Positions 51,247 to 59,624 of a DNA stretch of 64,000 nt are shown here, piece after piece. A model generated the notes under the pieces. It was not told the DNA's origin. It searched no databases and saw only the letters and a list, made by a program, of their open reading frames with translations. The stretch lies in assembly GCF_900182635.1 (NCBI RefSeq), contig NZ_FXTD01000002.1, positions 186,001 to 250,000 on the forward strand, written 5' to 3'. Numbering within the stretch: the stretch's first letter is position 1; every line of letters begins with the position of its first letter. The translations under genes and the position numbers were made by a program. Source of the stretch: Halorubrum cibi (GTDB taxonomy: Archaea > Halobacteriota > Halobacteria > Halobacteriales > Haloferacaceae).

Positions 51247-52215
51247 CTACATGTAGCCGAGGTCGCGGAGCCGCTCCATCAGGTCCTCCTTGTCCTGGGC
51301 GCGGCCGGCGCGCTCGGTGGTGTTCTCGAGGTCCTGGAGCCAGGCGGGCTCCTCGGTGGTCTTCTCCGTGCTGACCTCGCTGCCGAGCGAGCGGAACCCG
51401 GCGAAGTACTTCGGCGAGATCGGCACGTCGGACTGCTCGACGCCCTCGGGGAGGTCGTCGGCGGACTCCGGGACGTACCCCTCCTCGGGGAAGCCCTCGA
51501 CCGTCTCGGGGACGACGACCTGCCAGAACGCGTCCCACACGTCGCGCTCGTCGAACTGGAGGATGGGCTGGATCCGGTCGTGCGGCGGGTAGATGTCGGG
51601 GTCGTGTCGCGGCGAGAAGAACGTCTCGTCCGCGCGCGCCTCCTGTTCGTCCCAGCGGACTCCCGAGATCACGCCGTCGATGTCGTACTCCTCTAAGGCG
51701 TCGTTGAGCGCGACCGTCTTCAGCAGGTGGTTGCCGACGTAGGTGTCGAGCAGGAACGGGAACGTCTCCTCCTCGTACTCGAGGATCTCCCGGACGTGGC
51801 GTTGGTTGTGCTCTGAGAGCGCCGAGACCGGAACGTCGTCGCCCGGCTCGAGGCCGTGTTCATCGACGTACGCCCCGACGTCGTCGTTTCGGGCGTACAC
51901 TAAGTCGATATCCCACTCGTCGGCCCAGTGCTCGACGAAGTCGGTGATCTCCTCGAAGTGCTGGAAGTGGTCGATGAACACCGCGGTGGGCTTGTCGTAG
52001 CCGAACTGCTCGGCCACCTCGTTGATGAAGTACAGCGTGAGCGTCGAGTCCTTCCCGCCGGTCCACATGACCGCGGGGTTGTCGTACTGCTCGAGGCCGC
52101 GCCGGGTGACCTCGATCGCCTTCTCGATCTTGTGCTGGAGCGACGGGTAGTCGCTCGGGTCCTCGCCCTCGCCGTCCGCGTAGTCGACGTCGATCGCCTC
52201 GGGGAAGTCGCTCAT
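51247..52215 (-). CDS. PP-loop protein of the PAPS reductase/ATP sulfurylase (CysD) family, cysteine-free
   Basis: A 322-residue PP-loop ATP-pyrophosphatase-fold protein. VMWTGGKDSTLTLYFI (about 49-64) is the PP loop. GVISGVRWDEQEARADETFF (about 180-199) and KYFAGFRSLGSEVSTEKTTE (about 268-287) resemble CysD (sulfate adenylyltransferase subunit 2) more than PAPS reductase. There is no cysteine in the entire protein, so the reductase chemistry (which uses a C-terminal Cys) is not possible. An adenylyltransferase or tRNA-modification role is more likely. The start at 52215 (MSDFPEAIDVDYADGEGED) was chosen for homology. No CysN or other sulfur gene is nearby. Confidence 0.72.
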   Translation of the reverse strand: MSDFPEAIDVDYADGEGEDPSDYPSLQHKIEKAIEVTRRGLEQYDNPAVMWTGGKDSTLTLYFINEVAEQFGYDKPTAVFIDHFQHFEEITDFVEHWADEWDIDLVYARNDDVGAYVDEHGLEPGDDVPVSALSEHNQRHVREILEYEEETFPFLLDTYVGNHLLKTVALNDALEEYDIDGVISGVRWDEQEARADETFFSPRHDPDIYPPHDRIQPILQFDERDVWDAFWQVVVPETVEGFPEEGYVPESADDLPEGVEQSDVPISPKYFAGFRSLGSEVSTEKTTEEPAWLQDLENTTERAGRAQDKEDLMERLRDLGYM

Positions 52216-52410
52216 TCGCTTACGATACCGGGTGCGATGAAGAAGGGCTTTGTGATTCATCGCGCTCAGCGCCCATGAACACGGTTCACACGGTCCGTGA
52301 GCGGAGTCTTCACGTGGAACGCGAGCGGAGGCCTTCGGGACCGCAACGAGGTACCGGCCCGAACCGCCTCGCCGCACACGTTTTTGTACGATCGGGCTGA
52401 TGTCGTGTCA

Positions 52411-54276
52411 ATGGCAACCACGACGGACGGGGCCACGACCGGCAGCGTACCGAGCGAGATGCGTCACCTGCTCCGGGTGAACCTCTCGGAACGAACCGTC
52501 GAGACCGAGGAGGTCCCCGAGACGTACCGGAACGCGTTCGTCTCCGGGAAGGGGCTCGGGGCCGCGATGCTCCTCGACGAGCTGCCGCCCGGAACGGATC
52601 CGCTCTCCCCGGAGAATCCCCTCTTTTTCATGTTCGGTCCGCTCACGGGACACGCGCCCGGCACCTCGCGGTACGGCGTGGTGACCAAGTCGCCGCTGAC
52701 GGGCGCGTTCGTCGACTCGTACTCCGGCGGGCACTTCCCCTCGATGTTCCGGTTCGCGATGCCGAGTTACCTCGGCGTCGTCTTCGAGGGTAGCGCCGAC
52801 GAGCCGGTCCTGCTCCGCGTCGACGACGGGGAGGTCTCGATCGAGGACGCCGACCACCTGTGGGGGAGCCACGACGCTCGCGAGACGGCCCGGGAGTTCG
52901 CCGACCGCGACACCAAGGTCGCCGCGATCGGGCCGGCGGGCGAGAACGAGGTGAAGTTCGCGACGATCTCGAGCGACGAGGCCTCACACCACGCCGGCCG
53001 CGGCGGCGTCGGCGCGGTGATGGGCAGCAAGAACCTCAAGGCGGTGGTCGCGAGCGGGACGAAGCCGGACGACGGGGCGCTCCAGGACCTCCGGATCGAT
53101 CACATGCGACGGCTCGGCAACGACGCGGAGGTCGAGTGGGCGCGGGAGGGCGGCACCCAGCTCATCGTCGACTGGACCCAAGAGGTCGGCGCGCTCCCCT
53201 CGCACAACTGGACGGAGGGGACGATAGACGACGTCGAGACGCTCAACATCGACGCCTTCGAGCCGGGCCACCGGCGGCCCGACTCCTGTTACAACTGTCC
53301 GGTCGCCTGCGGGCACGTCACCGACTTCGCCGGTACGGACGTCGACGGGGCGTTCCCAGACGCCAGCGTCGCGTGGGGCCCGGAGTACGAGACGATCGGG
53401 ATGATGGGCGCGAACACCGACGTGACCGACGTGACCGGCGTGACGGAGCTCGCGGATCGCGCCGATCGACTCGGGATGGACACGATCACGCTGGGGAACG
53501 TGATCTCGTGGCTGATGGAGGCGAGCGAGCGGGGACTCGTCGACTTCGACATCGAGTTCGGCGACGCCGAGACGGCCGCACGGGTGGTCGAGCAGGTCGC
53601 CCACCGCGAGGGGATCGGCGACGCGCTCGCGGAGGGGACCGTCGGCGCGGCCGAGCGCCTCTGCCCGGACGCCCCCGAGGCCCGCGAGGCCGCGGTCGAG
53701 GTGAAGGGGATGGAGCTGCCGGCGTACGACCCGCGCGCCTCGCTCAGCATGGCGCTCGCGTACGCGACCTCCGACCGCGGCGGGTGTCACCAGCGCGCCT
53801 TCCCGATCGGGTCGGACGCGCTCGGCGGGGAGCGCGACCCGTTCGACACCGAGGGCCACGCGGCGGCCGTCGTCGACGAACAGAACGAGGGCGCGCTCTC
53901 GTTCAGCATGGTCGCGTGCGACTTCACCGCCTACGACTACGAGCGCGTCGCCGAGTGGCTCCAGCGGTTCGGCTACGACCTGACCGTCGACGACCTCGAG
54001 ACGGTCGGCGAGCGGGCGTGGACGATGACTCGACTGTTCAACCTGCGCGAGGGGTTCGGACGGGACGACGACAGCCTCCCCGAACGGCTGACGCGGCCGC
54101 TGGAGTCGGGCGGTCCCGCCGACGGCAACCGGGTCACCGAGGCGGAGTTCGAGACGATGCTCGAGGAGTACTACGACATCCGCGGCTGGACCGAGGCGGG
54201 CGTCCCGGAGGCGGCCACGATAGAGCGGCTGGACCTCGAGTCGTTCGTCCCCGAGGAGGTCGAGATCGGGGCGTGA
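52411..54276 (+). CDS. Aldehyde ferredoxin oxidoreductase family protein
   Basis: A 621-residue tungstopterin enzyme oxidising aldehydes to acids with ferredoxin as acceptor. The N-terminal domain begins LRVNLSERTVETEEVPETYR (about 20-39). GPLTGHAPGTSRYGVVTKSP and SSDEASHHAGRGGVGAVMGS (about 191-210) bind the pterin. The [4Fe-4S] ligands are CYNCPVAC (about 291-298) and a late Cys in MVACDFTAYD (about 503-506). The Thr/Ser-rich N-terminus before residue 18 is unconserved, so the start could also be the later ATG of EMRHLLRV. It precedes an aldo/keto reductase on the same strand. Confidence 0.9.
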   Translation: MATTTDGATTGSVPSEMRHLLRVNLSERTVETEEVPETYRNAFVSGKGLGAAMLLDELPPGTDPLSPENPLFFMFGPLTGHAPGTSRYGVVTKSPLTGAFVDSYSGGHFPSMFRFAMPSYLGVVFEGSADEPVLLRVDDGEVSIEDADHLWGSHDARETAREFADRDTKVAAIGPAGENEVKFATISSDEASHHAGRGGVGAVMGSKNLKAVVASGTKPDDGALQDLRIDHMRRLGNDAEVEWAREGGTQLIVDWTQEVGALPSHNWTEGTIDDVETLNIDAFEPGHRRPDSCYNCPVACGHVTDFAGTDVDGAFPDASVAWGPEYETIGMMGANTDVTDVTGVTELADRADRLGMDTITLGNVISWLMEASERGLVDFDIEFGDAETAARVVEQVAHREGIGDALAEGTVGAAERLCPDAPEAREAAVEVKGMELPAYDPRASLSMALAYATSDRGGCHQRAFPIGSDALGGERDPFDTEGHAAAVVDEQNEGALSFSMVACDFTAYDYERVAEWLQRFGYDLTVDDLETVGERAWTMTRLFNLREGFGRDDDSLPERLTRPLESGGPADGNRVTEAEFETMLEEYYDIRGWTEAGVPEAATIERLDLESFVPEEVEIGA

Positions 54277-54346
54277 TCTCGCGGTTCGAGGCGGACTTCG
54301 AGCCGGTTTCCGAACCCATTAGTCGCTCGGGCACCCACCTCGATCC

Positions 54347-55186
54347 ATGCCTTCTTCGGAGCAGTCGGCCGACGGCGTGACTCGAACGAACGGGATGCCG
54401 GTCCTCGGGCTCGGCACCTGGGAGAACGAGAACCCCGAGCAGTGCGCCGACAGCGTCGAGACTGCCCTCGAGGCGGGGTACCGACACGTCGACACCGCGC
54501 AGGCGTACGGCAACGAGGCGGCCGTCGGCGAGGGGATCGCCGCCGCCGACGTCGACCGCGAGGACGTCTTCCTCGCCACCAAGGTGTGGATCTCCAATCT
54601 CGCGTACGAGGACGTCATCGAGACGACCGAGGAGAGCCTCGAGAAGCTCGGCGTCGACGCCGTCGATCTCCTGTACGTCCACTGGCCGGCCGGCGCGTAC
54701 GACCCCGAGGAGACGCTCCCGGCGTTCGACGAGCTTCGCGACCGCGGGCTGATAGACCGGATCGGCGTCTCGAACTTCGAGCCCGACCACGTCGAGCGGG
54801 CCATGGACGTCCTCGACGCGCCGGTGTTCGCGAACCAGGTCGAGACGCACCCGTTCTGTAAACAGACGGAGCTTCGCGAGCACGCTGAAGAGCACGGATA
54901 CGAGATCGTCGGCTACTCACCGCTCGCGCGCGGCGCGGTGTTCGACGACGACGTGATCGGGGAGATAGCCGCCGATCACGGCGCGAGCGCGGCGCAGGTC
55001 AGCCTGGCGTGGCTCCGCGAGAGGGGCGTAACGGCGATCCCGAAGGCCACGAGCGCGGACCACATCGCCGACAACTGGGCGAGCCGCGGCCTCGATCTAA
55101 CCGACGAGGAACTCGAACGGATCGACGGGATCGAGCGGTACGACCGGCGGGTCCACCCGGATTTCGGTCCCGACGCCTGGGAGTGA
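54347..55186 (+). CDS. Aldo/keto reductase
   Basis: A 279-residue NADPH-dependent TIM-barrel reductase. The catalytic tetrad is visible: Asp-Tyr in YRHVDTAQAYGNEAAV (about 45-60), Lys in FLATKVWISN (about 74-83) and His in LLYVHWPAGAYD (about 107-118). NADP-binding features are SNFEPDHVERAM and TAIPKATSADHIADNW (about 226-241). The exact substrate is unknown. The start at 54347 (MPSSEQSADGVTRTNG) precedes the usual NGxxMPVLGLGTW motif. It follows the AOR gene by 70 bases. Confidence 0.88.
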   Translation: MPSSEQSADGVTRTNGMPVLGLGTWENENPEQCADSVETALEAGYRHVDTAQAYGNEAAVGEGIAAADVDREDVFLATKVWISNLAYEDVIETTEESLEKLGVDAVDLLYVHWPAGAYDPEETLPAFDELRDRGLIDRIGVSNFEPDHVERAMDVLDAPVFANQVETHPFCKQTELREHAEEHGYEIVGYSPLARGAVFDDDVIGEIAADHGASAAQVSLAWLRERGVTAIPKATSADHIADNWASRGLDLTDEELERIDGIERYDRRVHPDFGPDAWE

Positions 55187-55207
55187 ACGGTTCGGCGGGC
55201 GAGACGA

Positions 55208-55441
55208 TCAGCGCGTCTCGCCGGGCGAAACGGAACAGGTGTCGATCCCGAGAAGTGAGTACAACCCGCACGTTCCGGTCGCGGCGGTGGCGAGCATGAC
55301 GAGCGAGACGACGCCGAGGACCGGCGACGCGATCGCCGGAAGCGGTCCGGCTCCGGCGACCGTCGCGAGCGAGGCCGTTCCCAGCACAGCACCGATGAGC
55401 GTCCTGACGAGCTTGTCCGTGCTGCCGACGTTCTTGTCCAT
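55208..55441 (-). CDS. DUF2892 family small membrane protein
   Basis: A 77-residue protein: MDKNVGSTDKLVRTLIGAVL, then one helix to residue 30, a Pro-rich turn, and a second hydrophobic segment VLGVVSLVMLATAATG followed by CGLYSLLGIDTC, the YgaP/DUF2892 C-terminal signature with two Cys. The function is unknown; bacterial homologues are linked to thiosulfate/rhodanese proteins. The start at 55441 was chosen because MDKNVG is the family start. It converges with the aldo/keto reductase. Confidence 0.82.
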   Translation of the reverse strand: MDKNVGSTDKLVRTLIGAVLGTASLATVAGAGPLPAIASPVLGVVSLVMLATAATGTCGLYSLLGIDTCSVSPGETR

Positions 55442-55570
55442 ACCGTACATTACCGACGCCACGGACTAAAGCCTATCGACGGTCCTCACGGTGGCGTCGG
55501 TGTAGATTTCGGTTTCGGAGACTCGAGGCGGCCCTTCGGAGATCACCGGAGGGCCGTCATCGGAGGACCG

Positions 55571-56002
55571 TCATCGTATGACCGTCACCGGGACGACCGC
55601 CTTGTCGACGACGCTCTTCGCGACGCTGCCGACGACCTGTTCGCGCTCCTCGGAGAGGCCGCGGTGACCGACGTAGATCGCGTCGGCAGCGGTCTCGTCC
55701 GCGAACTCCGTGATCGCGTCCGCCGGGCGGCCGGTGAGTAACTGCGTCTCGACGTCGATCTCGGCGCCTTCTCCGTCGGCGACGTCGACTGCGACCGACC
55801 GCGCGTTCTCGAGGACGCGCTCGCCCTCCTCGACGGCCGCCTCCTCGCCCGGGAGGACGAGCATGCCGTCGATCAGTTCGGAGTCCGGCGTCAGCACGTG
55901 CGCGATCACGAGCGTGGCGTCGAACGCGACCGCCTGACGCGCGGCGTACCGGACCGCTTCGTCACCCAGCGTGGACCCGTCGGTGGCTATGAGGTAACGC
56001 AT
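55571..56002 (-). CDS. Universal stress protein (UspA) family
   Basis: A 143-residue UspA-fold protein starting MRYLIATDGSTLGDEAVRYA (nucleotide-binding first strand) and ending with the ATP loop IYVGHRGLSEEREQVVGSVA plus KSVVDKAVVPVTVIR (G-x2-G-x8-G-S). This copy has the full ATP-binding pattern, unlike the 36686 copy. The start at 56002 matches the family. It is divergent from no gene; the cupin gene lies 102 bases upstream on the same strand. Confidence 0.88.
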   Translation of the reverse strand: MRYLIATDGSTLGDEAVRYAARQAVAFDATLVIAHVLTPDSELIDGMLVLPGEEAAVEEGERVLENARSVAVDVADGEGAEIDVETQLLTGRPADAITEFADETAADAIYVGHRGLSEEREQVVGSVAKSVVDKAVVPVTVIR

Positions 56003-56103
56003 ATCCGGAGGTTCCGCCGCGACCGACATAACTCCTGTCGAGCGTTCCCGTGTCGTGACTCTCCGCGGGTCGTCGCTCTCCCCAGGTCGCGTTCCACCTT
56101 CCG

Positions 56104-56604
56104 CTACTCTCCGTCCCAGTAGCCGACGTCCGCGTCGGCGTCGTAGTACCCCTCCAGCGAGCGTTCCTCCCGCCCGCCCGGCGGCGATCCCACGAACACG
56201 CCGAACGTCTCCGAGTCGGGATAGACAGTTACGTCCGGCTCGACCATCGTCGAGACGGCGAGGTAGCGGAGGACCCCCTCGGAGTCGTTGATCACCCGGT
56301 GGCCCCCGGACTCGTCGGCCGGGAGCGCGACGTACGTACCCGGCGTGAGGTCGTGGACCTCGTCGTCCGGATCGTCGGTCCCCGTCGCCAGCCGGATCGA
56401 TCCGGTTCCCTCGAGGACGTAGATCGCCTCCTCGTTCGCGGTGTGGTAGTGGAACGGCCACGACTTGTGACCCGCGGGCAACTCGTACAGGCTACATCCG
56501 AGTGCGTCGCCGCCGGCCGCTTCGCCCAACTGTTTCCGCTTGAACCGTGCCTCGCCGCGATCGGTCTCGGTCCACTCCAACTCGGCCTCGTTGACGCGTC
56601 CCAT
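56104..56604 (-). CDS. Cupin-domain protein
   Basis: A 166-residue cupin. Motif 1 is SWPFHYHTANEEAIYVLEG (about 48-66; two His and a Glu as metal ligands) and motif 2 is LTPGTYVALPADESGGHRVI (about 85-104; His). An N-terminal stretch, LEWTETDRGEARFKRKQLGE, and a C-terminal FVGSPPGGREERSLEGYYDA extend the core. The type fits acireductone-dioxygenase-like or sugar-isomerase-like cupins; no substrate can be named. The start is at 56604. Confidence 0.82.
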   Translation of the reverse strand: MGRVNEAELEWTETDRGEARFKRKQLGEAAGGDALGCSLYELPAGHKSWPFHYHTANEEAIYVLEGTGSIRLATGTDDPDDEVHDLTPGTYVALPADESGGHRVINDSEGVLRYLAVSTMVEPDVTVYPDSETFGVFVGSPPGGREERSLEGYYDADADVGYWDGE

Positions 56605-56783
56605 GGTCCGTCAACGGAACCGGACGCAATAGTTTCGGGGGGAAAAACCGACACGGCGTCGTGGATGTTTATCACCGACCCGTCCGAACCGCTCGACGTG
56701 ATCCCCTCCACGACTCGACCCACGAATCGACGATCCACACGCGCGTCCGCTACGACGCTCCCGCACTCCCCCGCCACCAGCCG

Positions 56784-57521
56784 ATGTATCTAACTCTCCT
56801 CGGGGCCCTCTTCGCCGGGCTCGGCCTCGCGATGGCGTGGTACGGGCTCCGGCCGCTCGCGGTGCTCCCGCGGCTCCTTCGAGCCGAGGTTCGGCGACCC
56901 GAGGCGGTGACGGACGCCGACGACGGGGAGTTCGTGGCGGTCCGCGGAACCGCCCGCGCCGCGGGAGAGACGGTCTCGGCACCGTTCACCGGATCCGACT
57001 GCCTCGGATTCGAGTTCGAGGTGACCGAACGACAGCCGTTCGCGGTCGGGATCCCGTGGCTCGACGCCCGCCTCGACGACGGGGTCGCGACGAGGTCGTT
57101 CGCGCTGGAGGGCCCGGACGGGTCGAACGGGCGTCTCGCCGTCCGCCCGTCGCCGCGGCGGTTCGCGCTCGACACGGCGTCGACGGTCGTCGGCGTCGGC
57201 GCGAAGGAAACGCTTCCGGACCGGATCCGCCAGTTCGTCGACGCCCGCGAAGGGCTCGGTCCCGTCGCCGGCTGGATCGCGGCGATCCCCTTCTTCGGCG
57301 CTCGTCGCTACGTCGAACGCCGGATCGATCCCGGGGAGACGTACCTCGTCGCGGGACGGGTCGAGCGTGAGGAGGGAGGGAGCCTCGGGCTCACGGGTGA
57401 TCTCATGATCACCGACCGGTCGGTTCGTGGGCTCGCGCTCTCGCGGCTGTGGCGGGCCACGTTCCCGCTCCTCGCTGCGGCCGTGTTCGTCGCCGTCGGA
57501 CTGTGGGCGATCGCGGCGTGA
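56784..57521 (+). CDS. GIDE/MULAN-like membrane protein
   Basis: A 245-residue protein. An N-terminal helix LLGALFAGLGLAMAWYGL (about 4-21) is followed by a soluble domain, and a C-terminal helix LLAAAVFVAVGLWAIAA ends the chain. The soluble region (about 30-220) starts with DGEFVAVRGTARAAGETVSA, contains GSDCLGFEFEVTE and ends with RIDPGETYLVAGRVER and LMITDRSVRGL. This is the GIDE-type domain seen in mitochondrial MULAN and in many prokaryotic proteins; the RING finger is absent. The role is unknown. The start at 56784 (MYLTLLGALF) is used because upstream codons lack homology. Confidence 0.7.
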   Translation: MYLTLLGALFAGLGLAMAWYGLRPLAVLPRLLRAEVRRPEAVTDADDGEFVAVRGTARAAGETVSAPFTGSDCLGFEFEVTERQPFAVGIPWLDARLDDGVATRSFALEGPDGSNGRLAVRPSPRRFALDTASTVVGVGAKETLPDRIRQFVDAREGLGPVAGWIAAIPFFGARRYVERRIDPGETYLVAGRVEREEGGSLGLTGDLMITDRSVRGLALSRLWRATFPLLAAAVFVAVGLWAIAA

Positions 57522-58012
57522 GTGTGTGCCCGGCGGAGCAGTTCGCTCGGAGGTCGTCGTTGACGCGGTGAACACCGCCAAAGCCCAGCCGCTCGGCTAT
57601 ACTCTGGTGCCTGCGCGGGGAACTCCTCCAAAGCCCCAGCCGCGAGGACTCCTGCGCCTCGCTGCGCGCTTCGGTCGCTCACTTCGTTCGCTCCCTCCAG
57701 TGCTTACGTCGGCGGAGTTCGTCCTCGCGGCTGCCCCTTTGAATCCCGCCCAGCACAGCACCGCACCTCACGCCTCCCCAGCCTCGCGGTTCGCGCTCTC
57801 CGAGCGCTCACCGCGTCCCTCGCGTGCTGCTCGCGCCCTCTCGGGCGCTCGCAGGCGCAGGGCGAGAGCGAAGCTCTCGCTTGAAGCCGGCGACGCCACC
57901 GCATGTGAATCGGGCAGACCTGAGTAACTGAAGCAGCACTTCTCCCACGGAGGGCCCCGCGAAGCCATCGATACGTGGACGATCGCGGCCCGATCGGGAG
58001 CCCTTCGCCTGA
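57522..58012. repeat. Long intergenic element with serial hairpins (copy 2 of dispersed element)
   Basis: About 490 bases without a credible gene. It has a 50-base-spaced imperfect direct repeat (around 57577-57595 and 57627-57646), a low-complexity cgctcact-tcgttcgctc block (57665-57695), and the 26-base block (57761-57786) shared with 44973-44998. Three perfect hairpins follow: gcgctc-tcc-gagcgc (57793-57807), gcgccc-tctc-gggcgc (57833-57848) and gcgagagc-gaa-gctctcgc (57862-57880). The second hairpin matches the one at 45060-45075. A plus-strand open frame of 166 residues covers it but is basic and Pro/Ser-rich, so it is rejected as a protein. Confidence 0.75.
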
Positions 58013-59029
58013 TCACTCCGGCGACGAGACCCGCACGACCTGCTTCCCGACGTTGTCCCCGGAGAAGAGCCCGAGGAAGGCGTCCGGAGCGTTCTCCAGT
58101 CCCTCGACGACGGTCTCGCGGTGCTCAATATCGCCGTCGGCGACCCAGCCCGCGAGCCGCTCCGCGGCCTCGCCGAACCGGGTGGCGTAGTCGCTCACCA
58201 AGAGCCCCTGGACCCTCGCGCGCGGGGCGATGAGGAGGGGGAGCTTCCGCGGCCCCGTCGGCGTCTCCTCGTCGTTGTAGTGGGCGATCTGGCCGCAGAC
58301 GGCGACCCGCGCGTCGAGGTTGAGTTCCCCGAACACGGCGTCCGTGATCGGGCCGCCGACGTTGTCGAAGTAGACGTCCACGCCGTCGGGGGCGGCCTCG
58401 GCGAGCGCCGCGCCGTAGTCCTCGGCGGTCCGGTAGTTGATCGCGGCGTCGAAGCCGAGGTCCTCCGTGAGCCACTCCGTCTTCTCGTCGGAGCCCGCGA
58501 AGCCGACGACCCGACAGCCGTTCAGCTTCGCGATCTGGCCCACGACGGAGCCGACCGCGCCCGCCGCGCCGGAGACGACGACCGTGTCGCCCGGCTTCGG
58601 CTCGCCCACCTCGAGCAGGCCGAAGTACGCCGTCCGCCCGGGCATCCCCAGCACGCCGAGGTACGCCGGCGGGTCCGCCACCGACGGGTCGACGGGGGCG
58701 ACCTCGTCGGCGTCTAAGAGTGCGTGGTCGCCCCACGTCCCGTTGCCGGTGACGAGGTCACCGGCGTCGTAGCGGTCGTCGGCGCTCGAAACGACCTCGC
58801 CGACGATCCCGCCCTTCAGCGCGTCGCCGACCGCCCACGGCTCCGCGTACGACTCCGCGTCGCGCATCCGACCGCGCATGTACGGGTCGACGGAGAGGTA
58901 GCGGACGCGGACGAGGAGGTCGCCGGGGTCCGGCTCCGGGCGATCGCGCTCTCGGAGGTCGAAACAGTCGAGGTCCGGCTCGCCGCGGGGCCGTTCGGCC
59001 AGGGTCCACTCGCGCGTGGTGTCGGTCAC
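58013..59029 (-). CDS. NADP-dependent oxidoreductase of the MDR family (prostaglandin/leukotriene B4 reductase-like)
   Basis: A 338-residue zinc-independent medium-chain dehydrogenase. VRYLSVDPYMRGRMRDAESY (about 43-62) is the PTGR/curcumin-reductase N-terminal motif. GDTVVVSGAAGAVGSVVGQI (about 147-166) is the Rossmann nucleotide-binding loop, followed by FDNVGGPITDAVFGELNLDA. The final KQVVRVSSPE is typical. It reduces alpha,beta-unsaturated carbonyl compounds with NADPH. The start is a GTG at 59029 (VTDTTREWTLAERPRGEPDL), chosen because the family begins here. Confidence 0.85.
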   Translation of the reverse strand: MTDTTREWTLAERPRGEPDLDCFDLRERDRPEPDPGDLLVRVRYLSVDPYMRGRMRDAESYAEPWAVGDALKGGIVGEVVSSADDRYDAGDLVTGNGTWGDHALLDADEVAPVDPSVADPPAYLGVLGMPGRTAYFGLLEVGEPKPGDTVVVSGAAGAVGSVVGQIAKLNGCRVVGFAGSDEKTEWLTEDLGFDAAINYRTAEDYGAALAEAAPDGVDVYFDNVGGPITDAVFGELNLDARVAVCGQIAHYNDEETPTGPRKLPLLIAPRARVQGLLVSDYATRFGEAAERLAGWVADGDIEHRETVVEGLENAPDAFLGLFSGDNVGKQVVRVSSPE

Positions 59030-59105
59030 GCCCGTTCTTCGCGGTCGCGAGCCAATAGCCTTCGGGCGGCGGCGATCGGTCACGACCGCGCTCCGTCCAC
59101 GCCGC

Positions 59106-59624
59106 TCAGTCGACGTTCTCCCCGACCGGCCGGGCGACCATCTCTCCCCACGACTCGAAGCCGTGGCGCGCGTAGAATGCCTGTGCGCGCTCGTTTTTCG
59201 GGTCGACGTCGAGTACGAGCCGGTCGAGCGGGAGGTCCTGGTCGGCGGCGAGCTCGAGCGCGGCGTCCATGAGGTCGTCGGCGACGCCGGTTCCCCGGTG
59301 ATCGGGAGCGAGGTAGAGCTCGTTGATGACGGCGGCGTCCCATATGAACGCCAGCCGCTCGGGGAGACAGAAGACGTAGCCGACGAGGGAGGAGTCACTC
59401 GATCCGTCCACCGCGACGGTCACGCAGCGCGGCTCGTCTGCGACGCAGCGGTCGACCCACGCGAGCCACGCCTCGCGGTACTCGTCGGTGAGCTTTCCCG
59501 CATACGTCGCCGCCTTGTCGTCGCCGCCGGTGTTCTCGCCGAGCCCGCGCTCGAAGGCGACCTTCAGCTCGTAGAGCGCGTCGGCGTCGGTCGTCGCGTC
59601 GTAGGGGCGGAGCTCGATGCTCAC
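59106..59624 (-). CDS. GNAT family N-acetyltransferase
   Basis: A 172-residue GNAT enzyme starting (GTG) SIELRPYDATTDADALYELK. Motif A is NELYLAPDHRGTGVADDLMD (about 102-121), with Gly-rich acetyl-CoA loop RGTGVADDL. The C-terminal strand-helix is DPKNERAQAFYARHGFES (about 143-160). The substrate is unknown. The GTG start overlaps the stop of the ornithine-cyclodeaminase-type gene upstream by 3 bases (GTGA), indicating cotranscription. Confidence 0.83.
   Translation of the reverse strand: MSIELRPYDATTDADALYELKVAFERGLGENTGGDDKAATYAGKLTDEYREAWLAWVDRCVADEPRCVTVAVDGSSDSSLVGYVFCLPERLAFIWDAAVINELYLAPDHRGTGVADDLMDAALELAADQDLPLDRLVLDVDPKNERAQAFYARHGFESWGEMVARPVGENVD

Noticed and set aside
57427-57927. 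Plus-strand open frame of 166 codons over the intergenic element
   Set aside because: The predicted protein is basic and rich in Ser, Arg and Pro, unlike haloarchaeal proteins, and it overlaps a repeated hairpin element shared with another intergenic site.
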